18,905 bases of DNA, from the NCBI GenBank assembly GCA_016869895.1, contig VGDC01000003.1:1-18905 (forward strand). The letters are read 5' to 3'. Positions 1 to 7,407 of the stretch are shown here, piece after piece. A model generated the notes under the pieces. It did no database searches. It was not told the origin of the DNA and saw only the letters and a list, made by a program, of their open reading frames with translations. The stretch's first letter is position 1. Each line of letters begins with the position of its first letter. The translations under genes were made by a program, and so were the position numbers. Origin of the DNA: Alphaproteobacteria bacterium. Its GTDB lineage: Bacteria > Pseudomonadota > Alphaproteobacteria > Rickettsiales > VGDC01.

Positions 1-2
1 AC

Positions 3-2342
3 CGTGAACAGGTCATCGAGAAATTCGGTGTGCCGCCGGAACTGGTGGTGGATGCGCAAGCGCTCATCGGCGATACGTCCGACAACGTGCCGGGCGTGCC
101 GGGCATCGGCCCGAAAACAGCCGCAGAGCTGCTGTTGGAGTTCGGTAGCCTTGAAGGCGTGCTTTCCCGCGCCAGCGAAATCAAACAGCAGAAACGCCGC
201 GAATCACTCATTCAATTCGCAGAACAGGCGCGCATGTCCCGCCGATTGGTGGAGCTGGACTGCAACGCACCCGTGCCGCATTCGCTGGATGAATTGCAGA
301 TGCGCGCGCCGCAGCAGGAAGTGCTCGTGCCGTTCCTGCAGGCGCAGAATTTCAAATCCATCATCAGCCGTGCGGCTGACCGCTTCAAATTCGGTGCGAT
401 TCCGGCAGCGAGCGTGGCGGTGGTGGCACAAGATTCCGCTGCTGCTGCGAAGGGTGAATATACGCTGGTGAGCGATGAAGCTGCGCTACTCCACTGGGTG
501 GCAGAAGCGGAGCAGGCGGGCATCGTGGCATTCGACACAGAAACCACGGGGCTGGATGCCATGCAGGCGGAACTGGTGGGTGTTTCGCTTGCGGTTATCG
601 AGGGCAAAGCGTGTTATATCCCCTTTGGTCATGTGACCGAAGGCGTGGCGGCGGAAGCGGCGAAACCCGCAGTGGCGCAGGTGGATTTGTTCGCCGCACC
701 CCCTGAGCCGGAGAAAATCAGCACCCTTCGCGCTGGGCAGTTGCCGTTGGAAACGGCGATCGCCATTCTGAAGCCGCTGCTGGAGAATCCGGCGGTGCTG
801 AAAATCGGTCAGAACATCAAATACGACATGCAGATTCTGGCGCGTTATGGTGTGGATGTGCAGGGTATTGAAGACACGATGCTCATGTCTTATGTGCTGG
901 ATGCGGGGCTGCACGGGCACGGGATGGACGAGCTTGCGCAGTTGTTCCTGAACCACGCATGCATCAGCTACGATGCCGTGACGGGTACAGGCCGCGCTCG
1001 CAAGAGCTTCGCCGAGGTGGAGCTGGAACCCGCGCGTGATTATGCCGCCGAAGATGCGGATGTGACGCTGCGTCTCTATAACCGCCTGAAACCACGCGTG
1101 GTGGCGGAGAAGATGTTGACGGTGTATGAGACGCTGGAGCGTCGCCTCGTGCCTGTTCTGCGGCGCATGGAGGCGGAAGGCATCAAGGTGGATGTGGCGA
1201 TGCTGGAGGCGATGTCGGCTGATTTTGCCATCCGCATCAAGGGTTTCGAGGAAGAGATTTATCAGCTCGCGGGGCGTGAATTCACCGTCGGTTCGCCTAA
1301 GCAGCTCGGCGAAGTCCTTTTCGATGAATTGAAGCTGGACGGCGGCAAGAAATCCGCTAAATCGGGCGCATATGCCACCGGCGCGGAAGTGTTGGAAGAA
1401 CTGGCAGAGAGCGGACATGACATCGCCGCGAAAGTGCTGGAATGGAGGCAGCTTTCCAAGCTGAAAAGCACCTATACGGATGCGCTGAAGAATCAGATCA
1501 ACCCGAAGACGGGCAGGGTGCACACCAGCTTCTCCATGGCGGTGGCTTCCACGGGGCGTTTGAGTTCCTCTGACCCGAACCTGCAGAACATCCCCATCCG
1601 CACCGAAGAAGGCCGGAAAATCCGTAATGCTTTCGTGGCGGAGAAGGGCAAAAAACTGATTTCTGCCGACTATTCGCAGATTGAGTTGCGCTTGCTGGCG
1701 CATATCGCCGATATGCAGGAATTGCGGCAGGCCTTCCGCGATGGGCGCGATATCCACGCCGCCACCGCCAGCCAGATGTTCGGCGTGCCACTGGATGAAG
1801 TGAATGGCGACCTGCGCCGCAAAGCCAAGACTATCAATTTCGGCATCATCTATGGCATCTCGGCGCATGGATTGGCGCAGCGGCTGGGGATTTCGCGGCA
1901 AGAAGCGGCGCAATACATCGAGCAATATTTCCTGCAGTATCCCGGCATCAAAGCCTATATGACGCAGGCCACAGAATTCGCCCATGCGCATGGCTATGTG
2001 CAGACGCTCTATGGCCGGAAAGTGCACCTGAAAGACATCAACAACAAGAACCCCAACCTGCGGAATTTCTCCGAGCGCGCGGCCATCAACGCACCCTTGC
2101 AGGGCACGGCGGCGGATATCATCAAACGGGCGATGATTGCGCTGGATGCACGGTTGAAAGCGGAATTGCCCGAAGCGAAGATGCTGCTGCAAGTGCACGA
2201 TGAATTGCTTGTGGAAGCGCCGGAGGCATTGGCGGAGCGCGCGGCTGCCATCATGAAGGAAGAGATGGAGCGCGCCGCTGACCTCTCCATCCCGCTTACC
2301 GTGGAAGTGAACTGGGGCGATGATTGGGGCAGCATCCATTGA
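3..2342 (+). CDS. polA: DNA polymerase I (5'-truncated by window edge)
   Basis: DNA polymerase I fills gaps and removes RNA primers during replication and repair. The reading frame is open from base 3, so the true start lies upstream; 779 residues are visible. The first residues match the end of the 5'-nuclease domain (the GDTSDNVPGVPGIG helix-hairpin-helix). A 3'-5' exonuclease domain follows with FDTETTG at about fragment residue 177, GQNIKYD, and YAAED, which keeps the Tyr and Asp of the ExoIII motif. Proofreading therefore looks active. The polymerase domain has motif A (SADYSQIELR, Asp near residue 556), motif B (RRKAKTINFGIIYG) and motif C (QVHDELL, Asp near residue 733). The GTG at base 30 is an internal Val, not a start. 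The gene ends 52 bases before the zeta-like kinase with no clear terminator between them. Confidence 0.97.
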   Translation, partial: REQVIEKFGVPPELVVDAQALIGDTSDNVPGVPGIGPKTAAELLLEFGSLEGVLSRASEIKQQKRRESLIQFAEQARMSRRLVELDCNAPVPHSLDELQMRAPQQEVLVPFLQAQNFKSIISRAADRFKFGAIPAASVAVVAQDSAAAAKGEYTLVSDEAALLHWVAEAEQAGIVAFDTETTGLDAMQAELVGVSLAVIEGKACYIPFGHVTEGVAAEAAKPAVAQVDLFAAPPEPEKISTLRAGQLPLETAIAILKPLLENPAVLKIGQNIKYDMQILARYGVDVQGIEDTMLMSYVLDAGLHGHGMDELAQLFLNHACISYDAVTGTGRARKSFAEVELEPARDYAAEDADVTLRLYNRLKPRVVAEKMLTVYETLERRLVPVLRRMEAEGIKVDVAMLEAMSADFAIRIKGFEEEIYQLAGREFTVGSPKQLGEVLFDELKLDGGKKSAKSGAYATGAEVLEELAESGHDIAAKVLEWRQLSKLKSTYTDALKNQINPKTGRVHTSFSMAVASTGRLSSSDPNLQNIPIRTEEGRKIRNAFVAEKGKKLISADYSQIELRLLAHIADMQELRQAFRDGRDIHAATASQMFGVPLDEVNGDLRRKAKTINFGIIYGISAHGLAQRLGISRQEAAQYIEQYFLQYPGIKAYMTQATEFAHAHGYVQTLYGRKVHLKDINNKNPNLRNFSERAAINAPLQGTAADIIKRAMIALDARLKAELPEAKMLLQVHDELLVEAPEALAERAAAIMKEEMERAADLSIPLTVEVNWGDDWGSIH

Positions 2343-2381
2343 TGTCATGTAAAATTCATGCCGAATCGCGCGGATTCATGG

Positions 2382-2387
2382 TATATT
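2382..2387 (+). promoter_or_regulatory. Candidate -10 box just before the kinase ATG
   Basis: TATATT lies only 7 bases before the ATG at 2395, in the AT-richer 52-base gap after polA. A start of transcription 6-8 bases downstream would fall on or beside the ATG and give a leaderless mRNA. No Shine-Dalgarno sequence is visible before this ATG, which fits. The matching -35 region (about 2359-2364, TGCCGA) is poor, so this is tentative. Confidence 0.3.
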
Positions 2388-2394
2388 CGCGCTT

Positions 2395-3408
2395 ATGAAC
2401 GATAAGACCAGCAAGCTTGTGGACAACCCGCTCGTCAACCGCACGGTGATGAAACGCATCATCACGCCGGTCGATAAAGCGCATCCACCGGAAGGTTTTC
2501 AGGAAGCGAAAGTGCTGTTCTTCATTGGCGGAGGGCGCGCTTCCGGCAAGACGACCGTGAACAATTACCTCTTCGATCTGTTGCAGGAACAGGGCGTCGC
2601 GCCGGAGTACGTAGGCAAGCTGGGCAGCTATGCTTTCGGCGATATTCTCGATAAGCCCGTGATGCAGGCCATGCGCCACAAGGTGAACAAATACCTCGAG
2701 AAGAAAACGGATGTAGGCGAGACGGACGCGCCGGAGAAGAAATCCGGTGGTCTAGGCGGCAAGCTGCTCGACCACGCCATCGACACCATCTTCCAACAGG
2801 GCAGCCCTGCGGTGGTCGATAACCACATGGACAACCCCGCTTTCGTGGACAAGATTCTGGCGAAAGCCAAGGAGCATGGCTATGAGACGGTGATGGTCTC
2901 GCCGCATATCCGCGCTGAGACGTATTTCGCCCGCGAGGAGCATCGCTTCCAGTCCACCGGTCGCCCGTATGACCTGAAAAGCGGCTTGCAGAAGCATGTC
3001 GGTTTCGCCAAAGCCCTGCGGCATTATGAGGAGGCTTTCGACGCGACCCTGCTGCTCGACAACGATAAACACGGTCAGGCGCCGACCCCCATAGCCTTTT
3101 CGGTGAAGGGCAAGGTCACGGTGCTGGACGAAGGGAAATACCATGACGCACAACGGAAAACCGGAATCGACATCGACGCCAAATCCGCAGACGAAGTCTG
3201 GCGCGGAGAAGAACAACGCGCCGAACGTGGTGAAGCACGTGGTGGACGGGCTGTTGACGATAGAGCCGGACAAGTGGGAAAAAGCACTGCGCAAGACGCA
3301 GGAGCAAGAGAAACTGCCGCAGGAAAACACGTAGAATCTGCTGGAAAATGGGCGAAGCGCGTCCTTTCCGACTTCACGAAAGACCACAGCCAGCGACGCG
3401 GCCTTTGA
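2395..3408 (+). CDS. Zeta-toxin-like P-loop kinase
   Basis: This is a 337-residue protein related to the zeta toxin / UDP-GlcNAc kinase-type P-loop family. The Walker A motif is GGGRASGKTT at residues 45-54, preceded by a hydrophobic strand (KVLFFI). Further matches are the region around VVDNHMDNPAFVDKIL, a strand plus basic lid (ETVMVSP, then YFAREEHRFQSTGRP), and a closing strand TLLLDND. Family members phosphorylate UDP-sugars or other small metabolites; the substrate here is unknown. No epsilon-type antitoxin precedes it, so toxin-antitoxin activity is not shown. The last 70 or so residues (from about DEVWRG onward) are low-complexity, rich in Arg, Glu, Gly and Ala. There a different frame has better codon use, so the true C-terminus may be overprinted or frame-shifted. 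No Shine-Dalgarno is evident. Confidence 0.75.
   Translation: MNDKTSKLVDNPLVNRTVMKRIITPVDKAHPPEGFQEAKVLFFIGGGRASGKTTVNNYLFDLLQEQGVAPEYVGKLGSYAFGDILDKPVMQAMRHKVNKYLEKKTDVGETDAPEKKSGGLGGKLLDHAIDTIFQQGSPAVVDNHMDNPAFVDKILAKAKEHGYETVMVSPHIRAETYFAREEHRFQSTGRPYDLKSGLQKHVGFAKALRHYEEAFDATLLLDNDKHGQAPTPIAFSVKGKVTVLDEGKYHDAQRKTGIDIDAKSADEVWRGEEQRAERGEARGGRAVDDRAGQVGKSTAQDAGARETAAGKHVESAGKWAKRVLSDFTKDHSQRRGL
3143..3334 (+). CDS. Small ORF nested in the 3' end of the kinase gene
   Basis: This 63-codon frame lies wholly inside the kinase gene, one base out of register. Its ATG follows AAGGGA (3131-3136) at 6 bases, a better ribosome site than the kinase itself has. Its third codon positions are mostly G or C, matching the coding bias of the window, while the kinase frame over the same bases is less biased and low-complexity. 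The product is hydrophilic, with a middle segment (VVKHVVDGLLTIEPDKWEKAL) that could form a helix, and a Gln/Glu-rich tail. I recognise no domain. It could be a genuine overlapping gene, perhaps a partner of the kinase, or the natural continuation of an ORF broken by an indel. No function is assigned. Confidence 0.4.
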   Translation: MTHNGKPESTSTPNPQTKSGAEKNNAPNVVKHVVDGLLTIEPDKWEKALRKTQEQEKLPQENT

Positions 3409-3439
3409 GCCTTTTTCCTCCTTCCAAAGCATCGCTGAT

Positions 3440-3457
3440 ATGCAAAAAAGTTTGCAT
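3440..3457. promoter_or_regulatory. 18-bp dyad over a candidate -35 box
   Basis: ATGCAAA and TTTGCAT form a perfect 7-bp inverted repeat around a 4-base loop in the gap after the kinase gene. Its right arm contains the TTGCAT proposed as the -35 of the next gene. There is no T-run after it, so an operator is more likely than a terminator. The binding protein is unknown. Confidence 0.35.
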
Positions 3458-3479
3458 TCTGCATCTTGCGCGTTATTAT
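3452..3479 (+). promoter_or_regulatory. Candidate promoter of the flavoenzyme gene
   Basis: TTGCAT (3452-3457) and TATTAT (3474-3479) are separated by 16 bases and match the sigma-70 consensus at 4/6 and 5/6 positions. Transcription would begin near 3486 and give a leader of about 60 bases to the GTG start at 3548. Confidence 0.4.
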
Positions 3480-3547
3480 GCGTTTTCTTTTGATACAGAA
3501 GTATAACTTGCGCCGAAAATGCGCCTTCTTTTGAGCAGAATAGACCC

Positions 3548-4960
3548 GTGACCACCTCTTTTACCGCCAAGTTGAAACCTGTCCTGATTTCCGGCAAGGA
3601 AGTATTGCCGATCGTCGAGGGAGGGAAGGGCATCGCCGCTTCCACGGGCGCAAGCGCAGGTGCATTCGCAAAAGCTAATGCGGTCGGTACGTTCTCTGGC
3701 GTGAACGCCGATACCTATGATGAGCAGGGCAACCGCCATCCGCAGATCTACAAGGGCAAGACCCGCCGTGAACGCCATGAGGAACTCGTGGCTTTCGGCA
3801 TCCTCGGCGGCATAGAACAGGCGCGCATCGCGCATGAACTGTCCGATGGAAAAGGCCGCATCCACATGAACGTGCTGTGGGAAATGGGCGGTGCAGAGCG
3901 CATCCTGCGCGGCGTGTTGGAAGGTTCGCAAGGTCTGGTACACGGTATCACCTGCGGCGCAGGCATGCCCTATAAGCTGGCGGAAATCGCGGCGGAATAT
4001 AAGGTCTATTATCACCCCATCGTTTCTTCCATGCGCGCTTTCCGCGCCCTCTGGAAGCGTTCCTACAGCAAATTGCCGGAACTGCTGGGCAGCGTGGTCT
4101 ATGAGGATCCGTGGCTGGCGGGTGGCCACAACGGTCTTTCCAACAGCGAAGACCCGCTCGTTCCCGAAGATCCCTATCCGCGCGTGGCGGAAATCCGCAA
4201 ATTCATGAATGAAGTCGGCCTGAATCATGTGCCCATCATCATGGCGGGTGGTGCATGGCACCTGAAAGAATGGGAGCATTGGCTCGACAACCCGGAAATC
4301 GGCCCTGTGGCTTTCCAGTTCGGCACGCGCCCGCTGCTGACCAAAGAAAGCCAGATTCCCGACGCGTGGAAACAGAGACTGCTGACCCTGAAACCGGGTG
4401 ATGTATTCCTCAACCAGTTCAGCCCCACCGGATTCTATTCCTCTGCGGTGAACAACGGTTTCTTGCAGGAAATGCAGTCGCGCATCGACCACCAGATGGA
4501 ATACCGCGCCAAGCCGGAAGGTGATTTCACCGAAGGTTTCCCTGTCGGCGCGCGTGGCCGCCCCGTTTACCTGAAAGTAGAAGACCGCCCCCGCGCGGAA
4601 GCCTATGTGCATCAGGGCTTGACGGAAGTGCTCAAGACCCCCGATGACACGCTGATTTTCGTGACGCCGGATAAGGGCGAGGCCATCATCACCGACCAGA
4701 TCGAATGCATGGGCTGCTTGAGCCACTGCCGCTTCTCGAACTGGAAGGACCACGACGATTTCACCACCGGCAAGAAAGCCGACCCGCGCAGCTTCTGCAT
4801 TCAGAAGTCCTTGCAGAAAATCGTGCATGAAGGTGATGTGGATCACAGCCTGATGTTCGCAGGTCACAATGCTTACCGCTTCGGCTCTGACCCGCTCTAT
4901 GCCAACGGCAATGTGCCAAGCGTGCAAGAGTTGGTGGATAGCATCATGGCGGGTAAATAA
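3548..4960 (+). CDS. Nitronate-monooxygenase-like FMN oxidoreductase
   Basis: This 470-residue protein belongs to the nitronate monooxygenase / 2-nitropropane dioxygenase TIM-barrel superfamily (COG2070 type), which uses FMN. The clearest match is the phosphate-binding end of the barrel, IIMAGGAW followed by VAFQFGTRPLLTKES, the family's GG...GTR...ES pattern. Upstream are the glycine-rich GGKGIAASTGASAG and the HGITCGAGMP segment. It is longer than typical members, with a C-terminal module bearing four cysteines (C387, C390, C394, C417; CX2CX3CX22C) that could hold metal or an Fe-S cluster. The start is GTG; the frame is closed by a TGA at 3491, and no better start with a ribosome site was found. 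The substrate is unknown, and true nitronate activity is not implied. Confidence 0.75.
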   Translation: MTTSFTAKLKPVLISGKEVLPIVEGGKGIAASTGASAGAFAKANAVGTFSGVNADTYDEQGNRHPQIYKGKTRRERHEELVAFGILGGIEQARIAHELSDGKGRIHMNVLWEMGGAERILRGVLEGSQGLVHGITCGAGMPYKLAEIAAEYKVYYHPIVSSMRAFRALWKRSYSKLPELLGSVVYEDPWLAGGHNGLSNSEDPLVPEDPYPRVAEIRKFMNEVGLNHVPIIMAGGAWHLKEWEHWLDNPEIGPVAFQFGTRPLLTKESQIPDAWKQRLLTLKPGDVFLNQFSPTGFYSSAVNNGFLQEMQSRIDHQMEYRAKPEGDFTEGFPVGARGRPVYLKVEDRPRAEAYVHQGLTEVLKTPDDTLIFVTPDKGEAIITDQIECMGCLSHCRFSNWKDHDDFTTGKKADPRSFCIQKSLQKIVHEGDVDHSLMFAGHNAYRFGSDPLYANGNVPSVQELVDSIMAGK

Positions 4961-4970
4961 TCCCGTCTTC

Positions 4971-4985
4971 TCCCGCAGTGCGGGA
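4971..4985 (+). terminator. Weak hairpin after the flavoenzyme gene
   Basis: TCCCGC and GCGGGA form a 6-bp GC-rich stem around AGT, 10 bases after the stop codon. It is followed by TTGAAAAAG rather than a T-run, so it is at best a weak or factor-assisted terminator. Confidence 0.35.
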
Positions 4986-4995
4986 TTGAAAAAGC

Positions 4996-5024
4996 TGGAT
5001 AAAGCGGATTCTTCAGATTAGAAT
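4996..5024 (+). promoter_or_regulatory. Candidate irr promoter
   Basis: TGGATA (4996-5001) and TAGAAT (5019-5024) are spaced by 17 bases, matching 4/6 and 5/6 of the consensus. The start of transcription would be near 5031, about 33 bases before the irr ATG. The -10 box lies inside the ICE-like dyad, which suggests direct repression. Confidence 0.5.
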
Positions 5025-5033
5025 GAATCTAAC
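5017..5033. promoter_or_regulatory. ICE-like (Irr box) operator upstream of irr
   Basis: ATTAGAATGAATCTAAC matches 11 of the 14 fixed positions of the known iron control element pattern TTTAGAA-N3-TTCTAAA. It covers the candidate -10 box of irr. A second element, GTTAGATT (5047-5054), is a perfect inverted copy of AATCTAAC (5026-5033), and AGATTAG occurs at both 5015-5021 and 5050-5056. Several subsites for Irr autoregulation are therefore plausible. Confidence 0.5.
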
Positions 5034-5063
5034 AATAAATAACTGAGTTAGATTAGCACCGAT

Positions 5064-5534
5064 ATGTCGCATCATCACGACCACGAAGCGTTGCATGGAT
5101 TAGACGAGGACGGCGTGCGTGACCGCCTGAAGAAGGCCGGTCTGCGCCCCACCAAGCAGCGTATCGAGCTGGCCACCTTGTTGTGGAGCCAAGGCTGCCG
5201 CCACGTGACGGCGGAACGTCTGCACCGCGAATCCGTCGATGCGAATATCAAAGTCTCGCTGGCGACCATCTATAATACCCTCCACCAATTCACCACCAGC
5301 AACCTGCTGCGCGAAGTCATCGTGGATCGTGGCTGCTCCTATTTCGATACGAATATCGACCCGCACCACCATTTCCTCTGCGAAGACACGGGTGAATTGA
5401 GCGATATTCCCCACGATCAGGTCGAGGTGAAGAACCTGCCTGCCGCGCCTGATGGCGCTGTGGTGAGCGGGGTGGATGTCATCATCCGCATCGCGCGCAA
5501 GAAGACGGCTGCAAAGCAGCACGCCGCGCACTAA
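5064..5534 (+). CDS. irr: Irr-type Fur family transcriptional regulator
   Basis: This 156-residue Fur superfamily regulator resembles Irr, the heme-responsive iron regulator of alphaproteobacteria. The N-terminal winged helix includes GLRPTKQRIELATLLW (about residues 26-41) and the recognition helix SLATIYNTLHQF (65-76). The three-histidine motif PHHHFLCE at 100-107 is the Irr hallmark and binds metal or heme in characterised members. The C-terminal dimer domain follows (VSGVDVIIRIARK). The N-terminus is His-rich (SHHHDHE). The GCPWHD heme-regulatory motif of Bradyrhizobium Irr is absent, as in many family members; Cys 45, 91 and 106 remain. The upstream promoter overlaps an ICE-like palindrome, so autoregulation is likely. 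Irr generally represses heme synthesis and controls iron genes when heme is low. The gene converges on the SH3 protein gene with an 11-base gap. Confidence 0.85.
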   Translation: MSHHHDHEALHGLDEDGVRDRLKKAGLRPTKQRIELATLLWSQGCRHVTAERLHRESVDANIKVSLATIYNTLHQFTTSNLLREVIVDRGCSYFDTNIDPHHHFLCEDTGELSDIPHDQVEVKNLPAAPDGAVVSGVDVIIRIARKKTAAKQHAAH

Positions 5535-5545
5535 CATCCCGAATA

Positions 5546-6076
5546 TTATTGTTCGATGATTTCCTTCGGATAAACGCCCCAGATGCGTTTTTTCGGCAGC
5601 CAAGCCTTGTAGCTCTGCACCTGCACTTCGCACCAATCGTCATTGCATTCCAGCAAGCGCGCCGTCACGCCTTTATGCGCTTTCAGCATCGGCGGGGCAT
5701 CCGCTTCAGGATAGCGTTGCAGGGTGCTGTCCTCGCGGATGATGATGCTGCGGTTACCCGTCAACTGCGTCTTGTGAGACCAGCCTTCATCCCCCTGAAT
5801 ATCGCGCAATTTGCGCCAATCGCCGAATTCTTCGGTGATTTCGATGGGCATGCCTTTGCGTTTATACACCCAGCGGATGGGATAGCGCGAGCCGGGGCCG
5901 GTGCGCACATTCACTTCCTCGAAGCGCAGCGAGGCGAAGCGCGGAAGCGGCAGACCCGTGCCTTTATCCTCTGCGTTTTCCTTCGTGTCCGGCGCAGGTT
6001 CGCCACTCGCCAGCGCTGGCAAGGGCAGCGCGGTCAGCAGGGAAAAACAAAGAATGACGGACAGGTAGCGTTTCAT
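5546..6076 (-). CDS. Exported bacterial SH3-domain protein
   Basis: This protein of about 176 residues has a clear Sec signal peptide: MKRYLSV, a hydrophobic core (ILCFSLLTALPLPA), and a likely cleavage after ALA. The mature part carries two bacterial SH3-like repeats. The first is around FASLRFEEVNVRTGPGSRYP with a GDWRKLRD and GDEGWSH continuation; the second is around SIIIRE to CNDDWCEVQV and AWLPKKRIWG. This layout matches the COG3807 / SH3_4 family of periplasmic proteins thought to bind cell-wall peptides; no enzyme activity is expected. A longer frame opens at 6142, but the ATG at 6076 starts directly at the signal peptide and is preferred. No strong ribosome site is visible. It is transcribed away from the cytidine-deaminase-like gene. 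Confidence 0.8.
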   Translation of the reverse strand: MKRYLSVILCFSLLTALPLPALASGEPAPDTKENAEDKGTGLPLPRFASLRFEEVNVRTGPGSRYPIRWVYKRKGMPIEITEEFGDWRKLRDIQGDEGWSHKTQLTGNRSIIIREDSTLQRYPEADAPPMLKAHKGVTARLLECNDDWCEVQVQSYKAWLPKKRIWGVYPKEIIEQ

Positions 6077-6225
6077 CGGGCATGATTCTGTGGGTTGATT
6101 CTTCCTACTTTTATCGAAAGCAGGGCGCAGATGCAATCTCAACCTGAAACAGATGGCTTATAAAGCTTGCAGGGACAAGGACGTGACGATAAGCTGTTGC
6201 ATCACGACACACTGGGGATAGAAAA

Positions 6226-7404
6226 ATGCAGGATAAAGAGAAGGTTTGTTGCCCATCCCATGACGCGCAATCGGGCGTCACCAAGCGCGATTTCCTGCGC
6301 TATTCCACGGGTCTTGCCTTTGCGGCAGGTGCAGCGGTGTCCTTCGCGCCCATCAAAGCGAAAGCGGCCACGCCCGCATCGGATATGCTGAAGGCAGCGG
6401 CGCAGCATTTCGTCGTGCGCAATGACGAGCTGGTCATCCGCAAGGCCGATTTACTCTCGTTCGATGAAATATACGGCTGGCTCAAGAGCTTGCGTTCCCA
6501 TCCTTTCGTGGAGCAGTCGAAATTCGATGTCACCTCCGTCATGCGCGTGAAGACCGATGAGGGCATCTATTTCGTCGGCGGTGTGAACGTGGAGAATATC
6601 GAATTGACGGTGGGAAGCTGTTCCGAAGAAGGCGCGCTTTCTGCGGCGGTCACGGCATTCGGCGAGCGCATTGACGTGCTCGAAGGTTGGGTGATGGGCG
6701 CGGCGCGCGGTGCGGAGAAGAGCGATCTGGCCTGCTACCCCTGCGGCGAGTGCCGCCAGCGTCTCGCACAATACACCGCGCCTGAAGCGAAATTCCACAT
6801 CGTTTCCCTCGATGGCGAGTTGAAGGATACCAAGACCCGCGCCGAACTGTTGCCGAATGCCTTCAGCTTCCGGGATTTCTCCAGCGAAGAAAGCGCGGCT
6901 CTGGCAGCGGTGAAGCTGCCCAAGAAAGACCGTGCCCCCAAAACGCGCCTGTTTGCAGAACCGAAAGAACCGCTTTCGCAGGATGCCATCCGCGACTGGA
7001 TGGACGAGCTACAAAGCGATGTGCGCGTTTCGGGGACGGATCGCCGTCTCGTCTTCCGCCTGTCGAACGGGGCTTATGTGGCGGGTGTGAAAATGGATAA
7101 TGCGGCCTATCCTTCCAGCACCACGGCGGTGCAATCGGCCATTGCCATCATGAATGCGCGATACGGCGTGCAGAAAATCGAAGAGATTTGGACGTCCATC
7201 GTTTATCGTGATGCCAAGCGCAACGAACAACAGGCGTCGGTCTTCCCTCCCATCAGCGGTGCAGCTTTGCAGGTGCTCTACCAATTCGCCGCGAATGACA
7301 AGATTCCCGTGAACATCTACGCCATCAATGGCCAGTCGCGCAGCATTTCCCTGCATAACCTCATCGGCAGCCCGCCGATATTCAGCCAGAAGACGCCGAA
7401 CTGA
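6226..7404 (+). CDS. Exported two-domain cytidine-deaminase-like protein
   Basis: This 392-residue protein has a cytidine-deaminase fold. The first domain contains GGVNVENIELTVGSCSEEGAL, with C132-S-E134, and YPCGEC, with C173 and C176. These match the Cys / Glu / PCxxC zinc and proton-shuttle residues of CDA enzymes. The second half repeats the pattern (GAYVAGVKMDNAAYPSSTTA, then FPPISGAALQVL), but the Cys and Glu are replaced by Thr and Val and the PCxxC is lost. Escherichia coli Cdd has the same layout of an active N-domain and a degenerate C-domain. Unlike cytosolic Cdd it begins with an export-signal-like segment: TKRDFLR (residues 19-25), a hydrophobic run 27-41, and a possible cleavage near AKA-AT at about 47-48. 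The KR pair is a non-canonical twin-arginine motif. The ATG follows GGGGA at 7 bases. The substrate is unknown. Confidence 0.72.
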   Translation: MQDKEKVCCPSHDAQSGVTKRDFLRYSTGLAFAAGAAVSFAPIKAKAATPASDMLKAAAQHFVVRNDELVIRKADLLSFDEIYGWLKSLRSHPFVEQSKFDVTSVMRVKTDEGIYFVGGVNVENIELTVGSCSEEGALSAAVTAFGERIDVLEGWVMGAARGAEKSDLACYPCGECRQRLAQYTAPEAKFHIVSLDGELKDTKTRAELLPNAFSFRDFSSEESAALAAVKLPKKDRAPKTRLFAEPKEPLSQDAIRDWMDELQSDVRVSGTDRRLVFRLSNGAYVAGVKMDNAAYPSSTTAVQSAIAIMNARYGVQKIEEIWTSIVYRDAKRNEQQASVFPPISGAALQVLYQFAANDKIPVNIYAINGQSRSISLHNLIGSPPIFSQKTPN

Positions 7405-7407
7405 GCC

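Noticed and set aside
486..2348. 620-codon open frame antisense to polA
   Set aside because: The polA frame has full conserved motifs; the reverse frame is a by-product of GC-biased codons and its translation shows no recognisable domain.
2395..3408. Full toxin-antitoxin or defence system around the zeta-like kinase
   Set aside because: No epsilon-type antitoxin, recombinase or defence gene adjoins it; neighbours are housekeeping genes, so only a kinase can be claimed.
3409..3547. Possible tRNA or small RNA in the gap after the kinase
   Set aside because: No cloverleaf or T-loop sequence is visible; the hairpin there is better explained as an operator overlapping a promoter.
3476..4927. 483-codon open frame antisense to the flavoenzyme gene
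   Set aside because: Same reason: composition shadow, rich in His, Arg and Ala with no motifs, opposite a gene with clear family signatures.
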